A stretch of 21,311 bases of DNA from Pseudomonadota bacterium (GTDB lineage: Bacteria > Bdellovibrionota_C > UBA2361 > OMII01), in assembly GCA_027486155.1 (NCBI GenBank), contig JAIXPR010000017.1, forward strand, positions 1 to 21,311, given 5' to 3'. The position numbers and the translations under genes are program-made. The notes under the pieces are model-generated. The model was not told the DNA's origin. It was given only the letters and a program-made list of their open reading frames with translations, and ran no database searches. Shown here in pieces: positions 1 through 8,301 of this stretch; the stretch's first letter is position 1, and each line of letters starts with the position of its first letter.

Positions 1-271
1 ATATCTAAGCATCCCAACATTATAGAATGTGAGCAGCCCATAAAGCACCTTTCCCTCCCCCTGCTCTTTCCTCTATATATAAAGAGCTAGTTTCAAGGAG
101 TTTTCTGTAAATTATTTGGCCGCCTGAGCGTCAAATAAAGGCAAAGCATCCGGTGAAACGGTTCGAATGACCTGCCGCTCCCCCAAAGGGATCAGGAGCT
201 CATACGAACAATTCCAGCACGCAGCGCCCTCAAGGCGGCTACGCGCTCGTAGTACCAAAGGAAAACAAAGA
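1..271. other. Left-edge intergenic region, no gene supported
   Basis: No convincing coding region lies in the first 271 bases. The reading frame of the next gene is open back to 167, but that stretch has no natural membrane-protein start, and the Lys-rich, membrane-spanning N-terminus at 272 is the better start. An AT-rich, nearly palindromic 16-mer lies at 71-86 (CTCT, TATA core, AGAG). It could be a promoter or operator element, but nothing ties it to a known regulator. The end of an upstream gene, if any, is outside the window. Confidence 0.4.
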
Positions 272-1372
272 ATGAAGAAGACCTCTCCACTCCTTATCGT
301 CGTGCTCGTTATCGTTGGCTCATTTGCCGCGTATACATTCTTCGGCTCTAGCACCTCTCCCACACCATCTCAGCAAACGCCGACAGCCGCTGCTTCGAAT
401 GCACCCCAACAGTCAGGTCAAACAACGGATCTCGTTTCTCGCACAGGGATAAATGCGCAGAACAACAACGCCCTCGCGCCCGTAACGGGCAACGACGAGG
501 AGCCCGGAGAGCAGATTAAATCAGCACCTGACGCCTACGCCTCCTCAGAGGAAGCTCTTGCCGCGGTGCTCAAAGGCGCCAAAGATTACGACGACTCGAT
601 CTTGGAGCAGTTCACACTTCCTGATCCGAACTGCTCGTGGTGTTCAGAATTTTACTCGTCGGTTAGAGATCTGGCGGCCAATGAAAATACCCCTCAGGAG
701 CAACGAGCCTACCTCGCCGAAATTCTCGCGATCAGTGGTCGAACCGAAAACGTACAGGCTCTCATAGACGCGGTTAAAAACGCTCCCTCGAACGATGCAG
801 CGGATCTTTACGCCGAGGCTCTCGAACTAAGCCTCGGCCGTGAGGACGTTGTGAACCTTCTCGGTGAGCAGATGAACGCTTCCAACACAACCTTGCGCGA
901 GGCATCAGTAGCCGCGGTTACTAATCAGGGAACAAAACTAGCGGCCGAGCTCCTTATTAAAGACGTGCTGGAGAAGGGGGATCCAGATCTCTACTACGCG
1001 CAAGGAATCGGAATTGGAGAGGCTATCCCTGATGAAGAGGCCATTCCGGTGTATCAAGAGTTTGTCCGTGAGCGCCATCCAAGCTCTCAACTCGGTGTAA
1101 AAGCGCTCCTTAACGCCGGACTTCCAGGGGTCGAAGCTGTGTTCGATGAACTCGAGAACTCGCCGAATCCTGAGGCTGATAAGGGATTACTCAAAGGCGC
1201 GGATGACCACATTAGCAGCGACGATGAGACGCTCGCCCTCGCTGACCGCAAAGCTGCCGAGAATAAAAATCCGGCTTCCGCCGAGCTTGCTCGGATTATT
1301 CGCGAGCAAAGTCAGAACGCGGACCAAGGCGGCGACGAAGAGGGCGCGGATCTCGTTGATGAGGCTCAGTAA
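272..1372 (+). CDS. Membrane-anchored helical-repeat protein of unknown function
   Basis: The predicted protein has 366 residues. It begins MKKTSPLL and runs directly into one hydrophobic segment (about residues 5-24), so it is probably an inner-membrane-anchored protein with its bulk in the periplasm. A Ser/Thr/Pro/Gln-rich linker follows (about 25-90), then an alpha-helical, Ala/Leu/Glu-rich region that reads like HEAT/TPR-type repeats. A CxxC pair (C121-S-W-C124) opens this region and could form a disulfide. The C-terminus is strongly acidic (Gly/Asp/Glu-rich). I chose the ATG at 272 over 167 because it starts the membrane segment and has an AAAGGAAAACAAAG purine stretch upstream. It lies 108 bases upstream of the O-antigen-ligase-like gene and may be cotranscribed with it. 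No function is assigned. Confidence 0.8.
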   Translation: MKKTSPLLIVVLVIVGSFAAYTFFGSSTSPTPSQQTPTAAASNAPQQSGQTTDLVSRTGINAQNNNALAPVTGNDEEPGEQIKSAPDAYASSEEALAAVLKGAKDYDDSILEQFTLPDPNCSWCSEFYSSVRDLAANENTPQEQRAYLAEILAISGRTENVQALIDAVKNAPSNDAADLYAEALELSLGREDVVNLLGEQMNASNTTLREASVAAVTNQGTKLAAELLIKDVLEKGDPDLYYAQGIGIGEAIPDEEAIPVYQEFVRERHPSSQLGVKALLNAGLPGVEAVFDELENSPNPEADKGLLKGADDHISSDDETLALADRKAAENKNPASAELARIIREQSQNADQGGDEEGADLVDEAQ

Positions 1373-1480
1373 TTCGACCCTCCCCTCGGCACGTTGCTCT
1401 CTGGGCGCGGGCAAGGGGGATACGAACGACTAAAACTTCGAAGCAAGGTCGCGCGAATAATTTTTGCGTACTGTGATGGC

Positions 1481-2848
1481 ATGTCGAGCACCTCAAACGC
1501 CGAATGGATAGAGAGCGATGGAAACACGGAGGCGCTACCGCCTCCGTGTGCCAAGCTTCTTCGGCTCGCATGCATCTTGGTAGCGTTTCTTATTCCGCTC
1601 AAACTTTCACTGACCTATATCGTTCTCATCCCCCTGATCCTGTTGTGGGCGCTCTCTAGTTCATGGCGATACGGCGTGCTGGCAGGCACCGCGGGGGAAC
1701 GCGCTATAACGGTTCCGCTCGCCTTCCTCCTCCTCTCCACATCGCTCTCGGTCATAACTGGAATTGATCCAGCCCACAGTCTCTCGCCCCTTCTCTCGCT
1801 GATCTTCTTCGCCTTTACAGCGCTTGTTTTTAGGGATTACGGCAACCCTTACTTCGTTCCCTTAGCGCTCGTAACGGGACAAGTGATCGCCGCCGCTCAC
1901 ACAGTCGTGAGCTCCGCCTTTCCCGTTATTCCATCAATCTTCCTCGGCAGCGTCACTGAGTCAGGCCAACTCGCGCTCTCCACCCTTATCTGCCTCGGTT
2001 TAACGTGGGGTAAATTCGCGACTGTCCGAGACAGCATGTCCCCCGCGACGCCACGAGCAGCAGCGGTCTGCGGAACTATCGCCCTACTCATGCTTTCCTC
2101 CTTTGGCTTTCGTCGAGATATTCATATCGACCACTCCGCGCTCCTTGCTCTTTGGCTTGGAGGCGGCATGCTCATCTTCATGCTCGTACGAGCGGCCGCG
2201 CCACGAACGCAGGGGGCTCGCGGTCTTTTAACGTTCTCAATTCTCTACCTTCCCCTTCTTCTCTCCGCGCTCCTGCTCAATCTGAAACGTGGACCGTGGC
2301 TTGGGGTTACTCTCGGCATCGGGGTACTCTGTTTCATCTTCGCCCGTAGATTTCTCGCCATGATCATCATGGCGGCGATTGTCACCGCGGCCTCAGTTCC
2401 CCCTGTCAGGGATCGACTGGCGGTATCGTACGATCACTTCACCATTTCCGGTGGACGCAGCACGATTTGGCGTATTGGAGGTGAACTTATCTCGAGATAT
2501 CCCCTCGGAATCGGGTATCACAACAGTGGCATCATGAGAAAATTCTCTTTGGAGATTCCCGAGGAGCTTAAGCATTTTCACAACAACGCGATCAATCTCG
2601 CGGCCGAGAGCGGCATCCTCACGCTCGCTATCTTCGCATGGTTCATCTACGCGACCTTAAAAGCTTCATTCCGTCGTCCTCTTTCTGGACTACACGTCGC
2701 GATAGGATGCGCCTTCATATCATGGCAGACCGCCGGAATAGTCGAATACAATTTCGGCGATAGTGAGGTTATGATTATTGTGTGGCTCCTCGTGGGCCTC
2801 TTGCTGGGCGATATCCGAAGAAGGGAACCCTCGATCACGTCTCGATAA
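1481..2848 (+). CDS. O-antigen ligase / polymerase (Wzy/WaaL-type) family membrane protein
   Basis: This 455-residue protein is almost entirely hydrophobic, with about 10-12 membrane segments. The longest soluble loop lies in its last third and contains a GYHNSG motif followed by HFHNNAINLAAESG. That His-His-Asn ... Glu-x-Gly loop followed by further membrane spans is the hallmark of the O-antigen ligase/Wzy C-terminal domain family, which transfers or polymerises lipid-linked sugar chains on the periplasmic side of the inner membrane. The exact acceptor cannot be read from sequence. The frame is open to 1394, but the ATG at 1481 gives a normal N-terminus. No glycosyltransferases are adjacent, which is unusual for a Wzy in a polysaccharide locus and slightly favours a ligase. 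The gene ends 16 bases from the convergent KASIII gene. Confidence 0.8.
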   Translation: MSSTSNAEWIESDGNTEALPPPCAKLLRLACILVAFLIPLKLSLTYIVLIPLILLWALSSSWRYGVLAGTAGERAITVPLAFLLLSTSLSVITGIDPAHSLSPLLSLIFFAFTALVFRDYGNPYFVPLALVTGQVIAAAHTVVSSAFPVIPSIFLGSVTESGQLALSTLICLGLTWGKFATVRDSMSPATPRAAAVCGTIALLMLSSFGFRRDIHIDHSALLALWLGGGMLIFMLVRAAAPRTQGARGLLTFSILYLPLLLSALLLNLKRGPWLGVTLGIGVLCFIFARRFLAMIIMAAIVTAASVPPVRDRLAVSYDHFTISGGRSTIWRIGGELISRYPLGIGYHNSGIMRKFSLEIPEELKHFHNNAINLAAESGILTLAIFAWFIYATLKASFRRPLSGLHVAIGCAFISWQTAGIVEYNFGDSEVMIIVWLLVGLLLGDIRRREPSITSR

Positions 2849-2864
2849 CCGCAGCGGGAAGTGC

Positions 2865-3854
2865 TTATTTCTCGACCGCTCGCATGAGGATAGAGCCCCA
2901 GCTTAGTCCAGCGCCAACAACCGCGACCACGATCTGCTGCCCAGGCTGAATTTTATCCCAATGCCCGCTCAACACAGCGGGAGCTCCGGCGCCAGCCTGG
3001 TTACCGAGATAGGTCACGTTATGCCAGTGATTAGTTGGTGGAATCTCTCGATTGTTCGTGATCTGCTCAAGCATGGTGCGATTAGCTTGGTGGCCGATAA
3101 AGATATCTCGGCTCCAATCGAGTGGATACGCCCCTTCAAGAGCCTTAATCAACCGCACGGTCTGACGAACGGAGAAATCGCGCACCGCTCGGCCATCCTG
3201 TCTAAAGTGACGGAAGGTATCGACCACAACCGCGCCGCAACGGCTCGGATCCGCGGTGAAGGTTGAATCAACCATCTCAAGTCGTCCCTTGTGCACCGGT
3301 GAAACGATCCAAGCGGCGGCCCCATCTCCCCAAATCGCTCCATCGGAACGATCGTTGTAATTTACGTGCTGGGTCATCGCCGCTGTCGAGATGCAGAGTA
3401 TAAATTCCGGCAGCTTGTGCTCTTGGTAGTTTCGGAGAAAATCGATGTGAAGGGCGAACGCAGGACAAGCCGTGTACACATCGAATGCCTTTCCTGAGCA
3501 TCCAAGTCGTTCCGCGATTCGAACAGCTTCACTCGGCACTGTCTTACGAGGCGTGCAGCAGTTCACAATGACCATTCCAACCTGCTGAGCGGTAATTCCC
3601 GCCTTCGCAAGCGCCTCTTCAGCGGCTTTGACACCCATATCCTCAGGGGTCATCGAGGCAACCTCGTGCGCCATTCGGGGATCTTGGTTTCGGGTGGCCT
3701 TTATGTAATCCAAGGTCAACGTAGTGACACGGGTAATAACTCCGATCTTTTCCTCGATCCACTGAGCGTTCGTTCCGACATCAAGATCCTCAAGGAATTT
3801 GTTATCAACGACCGTGTCCGGGTGGCATGCGCCCATGCTCAAAATGTGAAGCAT
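2865..3854 (-). CDS. 3-oxoacyl-ACP synthase III (FabH-like), catalytically intact partner of a pair
   Basis: The protein has 329 residues, close to the usual FabH length. It carries the full KASIII triad: Cys130 in FDVYTACPAF, His255 in FIGHQANRT and Asn285 in YLGNQAGAG. The family condenses an acyl-CoA or acyl-ACP with malonyl-ACP or another nucleophile. The N-terminus (MLHILSMGACHPDTVV) and the ATRNQDPR segment place it among divergent FabH-like proteins of secondary or specialised lipid pathways rather than obviously the housekeeping FabH. The frame is open back to 3980, but that would overlap the upstream gene. The ATG at 3854 has a GAGGGAG site 14 bases or fewer downstream of the previous stop. 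It is the second gene of a tight operon with a KASIII homologue that lacks the triad, so the pair probably forms one heteromeric enzyme (inference). Substrate unknown. Confidence 0.9.
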   Translation of the reverse strand: MLHILSMGACHPDTVVDNKFLEDLDVGTNAQWIEEKIGVITRVTTLTLDYIKATRNQDPRMAHEVASMTPEDMGVKAAEEALAKAGITAQQVGMVIVNCCTPRKTVPSEAVRIAERLGCSGKAFDVYTACPAFALHIDFLRNYQEHKLPEFILCISTAAMTQHVNYNDRSDGAIWGDGAAAWIVSPVHKGRLEMVDSTFTADPSRCGAVVVDTFRHFRQDGRAVRDFSVRQTVRLIKALEGAYPLDWSRDIFIGHQANRTMLEQITNNREIPPTNHWHNVTYLGNQAGAGAPAVLSGHWDKIQPGQQIVVAVVGAGLSWGSILMRAVEK

Positions 3855-3868
3855 AACTCCCTCGCTTA

Positions 3869-4843
3869 CTAAGAAACTACCACCGTACTGCCACCCCAGG
3901 CACCCTCTCCCGCGTGCAACACAGCGATGGAGGAGCCGGCTTGCGCGGTGTCCCACAATGACGACAATGCGACGCCGCAACTCGCGCCAAGCGCATAGCC
4001 AACATCTCGCGTTCCCGAAACCATTGTGCCCGGCGAGAGGCCAAGCGTTTGCTCATAGTCCTCGAACTCACCCGAATAAAGCTGAGGACCAACAACAGCT
4101 ACCGGGCGGCTCGCTGAGGCCAAGCGATTCAAGGTATGGGTGAGCATCTCCGCGATCTCCGCCTTGGGAAGTACGGCACCCGCCTTGCACACGACATGCC
4201 GTTCAACTACCGAGCTTGCCGAGCGCTGAGCCCCCCCTTCTAAGAACGAATCAACGATCTTTAATTTACCGGAGTGACGCGGAGAGAGAACAAACGCAGA
4301 CGCCGCGTCCCCGTATACATACGCCGAAAGCGCTGAGCCACCGTACGCCACATGCTGCGAGAACGTGTTGGTGGAAACACATAGAATATAATCCGGAAGC
4401 CGCTCAGGCTTCCACGATGACAACATCTCCAGATAGAGCGGGAACGACGCATCTCCGGCGACCACATCATAGGCCGGTATCTTAATTCCGAGCGCTCCAC
4501 CAATTCTCTGAGCCTCGGATGGGCATGTTTGGTACGGAGTGGCGGTATCAGCGATAATCAAACCGATCTGGTCGGGGGTAATGCAAGCTCTCGCCATCGC
4601 TTGGCGACTTGCGTCCACCGCAAGTGTCGTCGGCGTGGCGACCGCTACGGGGCGGCCATCTAACACCTCACTATTCTTAGTGCCTTGAATGTATTCTAGA
4701 GGGAGCGAGGCCCGCCGAGAACGCACACCACATCGAGTGAGTAGGTGAGCCTCTTCGCCAGTGGGTGTAAGACCCAACGACGAAAGAAACTCATCCGTGA
4801 TCTCTATGTCAGGATGTGCGGCACCAACCCCGAGAATAAACAT
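3869..4843 (-). CDS. KASIII-fold pseudoenzyme (catalytic triad lost), probable partner subunit
   Basis: The 324-residue protein aligns along its length with the next gene: it shares the GVGAAHPDIEI start, SEAQRIGGALG, LPDYILCVSTNTFSQHVAY, the YGDAASAFVLSP core and the closing GxxxxWGGS. It is clearly a FabH/KASIII relative. At the three catalytic positions it has Asp131 for Cys (YDVVAGDASF), Pro253 for His (VVGPQ) and Gly or Ala for Asn (YALGASCG). It therefore cannot do the usual Claisen condensation. Known parallels are PqsB in the PqsBC heterodimer and the chain-length factor of type II polyketide synthases, both triad-less partners of an active synthase. The frame also opens with a TTG at 4849, but the AGGAGG at 4853-4858 is well spaced only for the ATG at 4843. 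It is first in the operon and stops 14 bases before its partner. Confidence 0.88.
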   Translation of the reverse strand: MFILGVGAAHPDIEITDEFLSSLGLTPTGEEAHLLTRCGVRSRRASLPLEYIQGTKNSEVLDGRPVAVATPTTLAVDASRQAMARACITPDQIGLIIADTATPYQTCPSEAQRIGGALGIKIPAYDVVAGDASFPLYLEMLSSWKPERLPDYILCVSTNTFSQHVAYGGSALSAYVYGDAASAFVLSPRHSGKLKIVDSFLEGGAQRSASSVVERHVVCKAGAVLPKAEIAEMLTHTLNRLASASRPVAVVGPQLYSGEFEDYEQTLGLSPGTMVSGTRDVGYALGASCGVALSSLWDTAQAGSSIAVLHAGEGAWGGSTVVVS

Positions 4844-4852
4844 CGTCAACTT

Positions 4853-4858
4853 CCTCCT
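4853..4858 (-). promoter_or_regulatory. Ribosome binding site deciding the start of the pseudo-KASIII gene
   Basis: On the minus strand the sequence reads AGGAGG, a perfect anti-Shine-Dalgarno match, 9 bases before the ATG at 4843 but only about 3 bases before the alternative TTG at 4849. The spacing favours the ATG. Confidence 0.7.
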
Positions 4859-5118
4859 CAGCGCCCATGATGGCGCGTACCTATGAGAGGCATCACAATA
4901 GCACTGTCAGCGCATCAGGTCACAGTTGAAATAAAGAATTTTTTCAGATAGTTACAAACTTTTTATACCTTCCACAGGTCGAACTGGCCCTCTCCCCCTC
5001 TCTTTCCGCTCGCCGACCCGCCTGACCGAAGATGAGGAAGATAACCATCTTAAATCCAGCAACTTAGAACGAGGTCTGAGCCCTGTTCACCCACCTCCAT
5101 GAACGCTAGAATGGAGCG
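4859..5118. other. Divergent intergenic region between KASIII pair and SURF1 gene
   Basis: About 260 bases separate two divergent genes, so both promoters should lie here. An AT-rich core (about 4928-4970) is the likely place. On the minus strand TTGTAA (4952-4957) followed 16 bases later by TTTATT is a possible but weak promoter for the KASIII pair. No convincing promoter for the rightward gene was found, and no hairpin or repeat stands out. Confidence 0.35.
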
Positions 5119-5991
5119 ATGCAGTTTCGCTTCTCCCTTAAAGTAACCCTTATCTGCTCGCTTCTCGCAGGTGGCATGGTGTGCGCCTCTATCTGGCAGT
5201 GGGCTCGTCACCTTCAGAAGCAGGACCTCATTCAACACCTTCATGAGACGCTAACCTTAGATCCAATCCCTCTTACGAACCTTCTCTCGGAGGATCCTAA
5301 CTGGGAGCGATTAACCTTCCGACGAATCAAGGTTTCAGGGACGTACGACTTCGAACGGGAGGTTCTCCTGCGAAATAGAAACGTAGAGGGGCGCGCCGGA
5401 GTCCATGTCATCACACCACTTAAAGTGGACAATTCGAGCTCGTATCTCCTCGTGGACCGTGGCTTCCTCCCACTCGGTCGAGAGGGGAGAGAGAAACGAT
5501 CGCTCTATCAAAAGCCACACCACGTCGAGCTCTTCGGGTTAGTCAAAAACTCCATGTCTCCCAAGTTTATGGCGCCAAAGGACCCTCCAGCTGGCGGTGG
5601 TCGTCCCTGGGTCGATCAGTGGTTGAGGGTTAACATCCCGCACATGAGGGAGCAGCTTCCGTACGATCTACTTCCTGTCTATATCGAGGTCATGGAGGAT
5701 CCGAATGACCCCCTACTGGCCTCCAAGATCGTTCGCGAGGGTAGTGCCGGGCGGAACGATGTCTTGATGCTTACAGGGCAGAAGAACGTTGAGAATTTTG
5801 GGATGGACTCTCCAGATGTCCAGTATCCTATCCCGACCTACGACATTACCCCACCGCCAGACATCCATCTTGGGTACGTCTATGAGTGGGCCTTCATGGC
5901 GCTACTCACCCTCGCAATCGGTATCATCATGCAGCTCAAGCGTCCGAAGCTTAACGACCAGGCGCTATTCGTAGAGGAATCCAAGCGCTAA
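5119..5991 (+). CDS. SURF1-family cytochrome c oxidase assembly protein
   Basis: The 290-residue protein has the SURF1 layout: a membrane span at about 7-25 ending in the IWQWAR motif (residues 25-30), a large periplasmic domain, and a second span at about 253-272 preceded by HLGYVYEWAFMALL. Family signatures visible include VSGTYDFEREVLLRNR (72-87), GVHVITPL (94-101) and LLVDRGFLP (110-118). SURF1/Shy1 proteins assist assembly, including haem a delivery, of subunit I of haem-copper oxidases in the inner membrane, so the cell should respire oxygen. No cox or cta genes are adjacent. The ATG at 5119 has GGAG only 2 bases upstream, so initiation may be weak. The last 27 bases overlap the 3' end of the convergent methyltransferase gene. 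Confidence 0.9.
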   Translation: MQFRFSLKVTLICSLLAGGMVCASIWQWARHLQKQDLIQHLHETLTLDPIPLTNLLSEDPNWERLTFRRIKVSGTYDFEREVLLRNRNVEGRAGVHVITPLKVDNSSSYLLVDRGFLPLGREGREKRSLYQKPHHVELFGLVKNSMSPKFMAPKDPPAGGGRPWVDQWLRVNIPHMREQLPYDLLPVYIEVMEDPNDPLLASKIVREGSAGRNDVLMLTGQKNVENFGMDSPDVQYPIPTYDITPPPDIHLGYVYEWAFMALLTLAIGIIMQLKRPKLNDQALFVEESKR

Positions 5992-7431
5992 CAATCTACC
6001 AAGCGCGGTGTCCCGCTCGGTGGAGTCTCCGACCATCTCATCCAAACGACGCGTCCCATCACACGCCACAACCATTTCTCGTTCAGCGGGGGTCAACTCA
6101 AAGGATCGATGTTGCACCGATGTGACGAATCGCTCGCCAGTTGATGCCTGATAGCGAGCAAGGCGGGATACTCGGGCCTCGCCACGTAGTTGCGCACGAA
6201 TGGGCGCTCGCTCAAGCGCGACATCGATAAGTCCGCACCGCCAGAGACGAACCAATCCATGCATGACCGCTCGCTCGTCGTGCCTTCCAGCTGTGGTGGC
6301 GGTTAAGCTTTCTTTCAACTCCTGGAAGGACGAGCCAGCATATCCCGCCTCACTAATCATATGCAGGAGCGCCGAGTGTTCATCGTTCGGCGTTCGCACG
6401 ATTCGTTCGGTGAGACCGTCTCGGTATACCGATTCCCGCTCCTCATCTCCGATCTTTCGAAGATCGGAAACGAAATAGAGCGAGGTAAAAACGCTCGCTT
6501 TGAGGTCGCGCTTAAGGGGAATAGTGCCTCTGCACACGATCGTCTCCCGAAACATTCGATTTCGAAGAACATCGATGCACTGCTCCCGCGCGATTATGTC
6601 CCCTCCGAGACCGTCAAGATATGAGGCAACCTTCTCTCCCATCTCATCAACTGACATCATCGAGGGCTGCGCTTCCGAAACGAATTGCAGCCCATGAAGC
6701 TCAGCGTCTCGCATGAAGGTCGAGAAGAGAAACGGCTCGTTACACTCCTCAAGATATTCATGAAATAGATATGAGGGATGGGAATCCTGAAAGCGCTCAA
6801 TCCCCTCTCGGATATACGTGCCGTAGAGGTCTCCTACCTCTCCTCGCTTCTCGGCGACGAGACGCAACAGCTCCATGGCTCCATCTAGGCGGGTCTCTGG
6901 CGTGTCGCTACCTGTTGAGAGCACCCGATGCATCGCGCCGGTTTGCATAATGTCTCGAAGAATTCCACGACTCCGCCATCCGGGCAGGACGTTGTAGCTT
7001 ACAAGAGCTATGCCGTTCTCACTCAACGCGGATGAGATGAGGCTCAAGAGGTGCTGCCTGACACTTGGGGCGACCCATGAGTATACACCGTGACAGATGA
7101 TGTAATCGAATTCCCCATGCCCAAGGGCGGCGTTTCGAATATCTCCGCATCGAAGCTCTACATTTGAGCACGAGCTTCCAAGGGCTATCTTCTGCCCCTC
7201 CACGATATGTCGCTCTGATATATCGACACCAACACACCGACTGCCCGGATATCGCTCGGCGAGATGGATGATATTAGTTCCCGTGCCGCATCCGATCTCC
7301 AACACAGACGCTGTGTCGGGAGCGGGGACGTCCACACCATAGAGACGAGCGATAGCCGCTAATCTATTGGGATCCGCAAGCCTGAGCGCGAAGGTAGCGT
7401 ACGGCATCTCTTCATAGGTGGTTTGAGCCAT
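5965..7431 (-). CDS. SAM-dependent methyltransferase of the protein-lysine methyltransferase (regulatory-domain) type
   Basis: The protein has 488 residues. Its N-terminal Rossmann methyltransferase domain shows motif I VLEIGCGTG (43-51), the acidic Asp70 of GVDIS, GDIRN (96-100), motif IV FDYIICHGVYSWV (108-120) and SYNVLPGW (145-152). SYNVLPGW and the middle part (about 200-300) match what is known of the methyltransferase regulatory domain family, which includes the rickettsial PKMT enzymes that methylate outer-membrane protein lysines. The C-terminal third (about 370-488) resembles the winged-helix-like tail found in that family. A lysine-methylating role is inference from this resemblance; no OmpB-like target is in the window. 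It has a GAGGGTGA site and starts 9 bases after the upstream oxidoreductase gene ends, so it is the third gene of the pdxH operon. Confidence 0.87.
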   Translation of the reverse strand: MAQTTYEEMPYATFALRLADPNRLAAIARLYGVDVPAPDTASVLEIGCGTGTNIIHLAERYPGSRCVGVDISERHIVEGQKIALGSSCSNVELRCGDIRNAALGHGEFDYIICHGVYSWVAPSVRQHLLSLISSALSENGIALVSYNVLPGWRSRGILRDIMQTGAMHRVLSTGSDTPETRLDGAMELLRLVAEKRGEVGDLYGTYIREGIERFQDSHPSYLFHEYLEECNEPFLFSTFMRDAELHGLQFVSEAQPSMMSVDEMGEKVASYLDGLGGDIIAREQCIDVLRNRMFRETIVCRGTIPLKRDLKASVFTSLYFVSDLRKIGDEERESVYRDGLTERIVRTPNDEHSALLHMISEAGYAGSSFQELKESLTATTAGRHDERAVMHGLVRLWRCGLIDVALERAPIRAQLRGEARVSRLARYQASTGERFVTSVQHRSFELTPAEREMVVACDGTRRLDEMVGDSTERDTALGRLLALGFLYE

Positions 7432-7440
7432 GAGTCACCC

Positions 7441-8301
7441 TCATTTTATCGGATAAAATCCCTCTCGATAGCTTGGATAGCGCAAGGAGATTCCAAGAAC
7501 TCGCTTCATGTGATCGTTTTTCACCCGTTGATTCGAGAGCATAGTAAACGCCCCTGCCCTCAATGTGTCCTCCTCCGAGACGAAACCGGGCATGGGTAGC
7601 CCCTCTCGCTCGCACACGAATCTGACCACATCACAAGCTCGCGCTGGTTCGTCATCAGAGACACATAGCACCGGCGGTAGCTCCTCAATCCCAAGCGCCG
7701 CCACAATAATTCGAGCGAGATCCTCAACGTGAATACGATTGCTCCATGAGTTCCCATGGCCGACCAACCGATAGGTTCCATTTCGTATCGACCACAGAAG
7801 CCCTCGATCAAACCCGTAGATAGCTGGCAATCGCAACGCAGTGCATGGAATGCAACTCTCGCGATAGGCCTGCTCTGAACTCCACCGCGCTTGTCCTTGT
7901 GGATTCCACGGAGCTGGCGGCGTCTCTTCAGTAACGACGGAACCATCGCGACCACCAAAGACTCCCGTCGTGCTGAGATACAAGATCCGCTCGATTCCCT
8001 TGCCCATCGCGACGGACACCAGATTCCTCACGCCGGTCGCGGGGTCGCTCCCCGCTCGTAATGGTGGGACGCTATCAACGATCTGGCGAATGTGGGGATA
8101 CGCCGCGAAGAGTGAGGCGATACTCTCGCGATTCTCCAGCGATACCTGATGAGCGTTCCATCCTTGCGCTCTCCACGAGTCACATGTTCCGGCGCTTCGA
8201 GAGGTTATGACAAAGCACTCGCGAGGGATGAGTTCAGCTACTCGCTGGAGCGTGTACCCACCTCCGAGCAGAACTACATGAGGCTCCCCTTTTATGGCCA
8301 T
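7441..8301 (-). CDS. NAD(P)-dependent extended SDR / YeeZ-like epimerase-type oxidoreductase
   Basis: From the ATG at 8301 this is a 286-residue Rossmann protein. It opens with VVLLGGGYTLQRVAEL (residues 9-24), a variant of the YeeZ-like GCGYVG nucleotide loop in which the last glycine is replaced by Leu. Other SDR landmarks are VDSVPPLRAG, RILYLSTTGVFGGRDG and a RIHVEDLARIIVAAL segment. The usual YxxxK pair is not evident, as in many YeeZ relatives, so the reaction is unknown. The alternative start at 8319 adds six residues and overlaps pdxH further. I prefer 8301 because GGGAG lies 11 bases upstream and the nucleotide-binding strand follows at once. Either way it starts near or within the 3' end of pdxH, so translation is probably coupled. 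Confidence 0.83.
   Translation of the reverse strand: MAIKGEPHVVLLGGGYTLQRVAELIPRECFVITSRSAGTCDSWRAQGWNAHQVSLENRESIASLFAAYPHIRQIVDSVPPLRAGSDPATGVRNLVSVAMGKGIERILYLSTTGVFGGRDGSVVTEETPPAPWNPQGQARWSSEQAYRESCIPCTALRLPAIYGFDRGLLWSIRNGTYRLVGHGNSWSNRIHVEDLARIIVAALGIEELPPVLCVSDDEPARACDVVRFVCEREGLPMPGFVSEEDTLRAGAFTMLSNQRVKNDHMKRVLGISLRYPSYREGFYPIK

Noticed and set aside
71..86. AT-rich near-palindrome resembling an NrdR box
   Set aside because: It lacks the C and G at the fixed core positions, has no second box at 31-32 bp, and no reductase gene follows.
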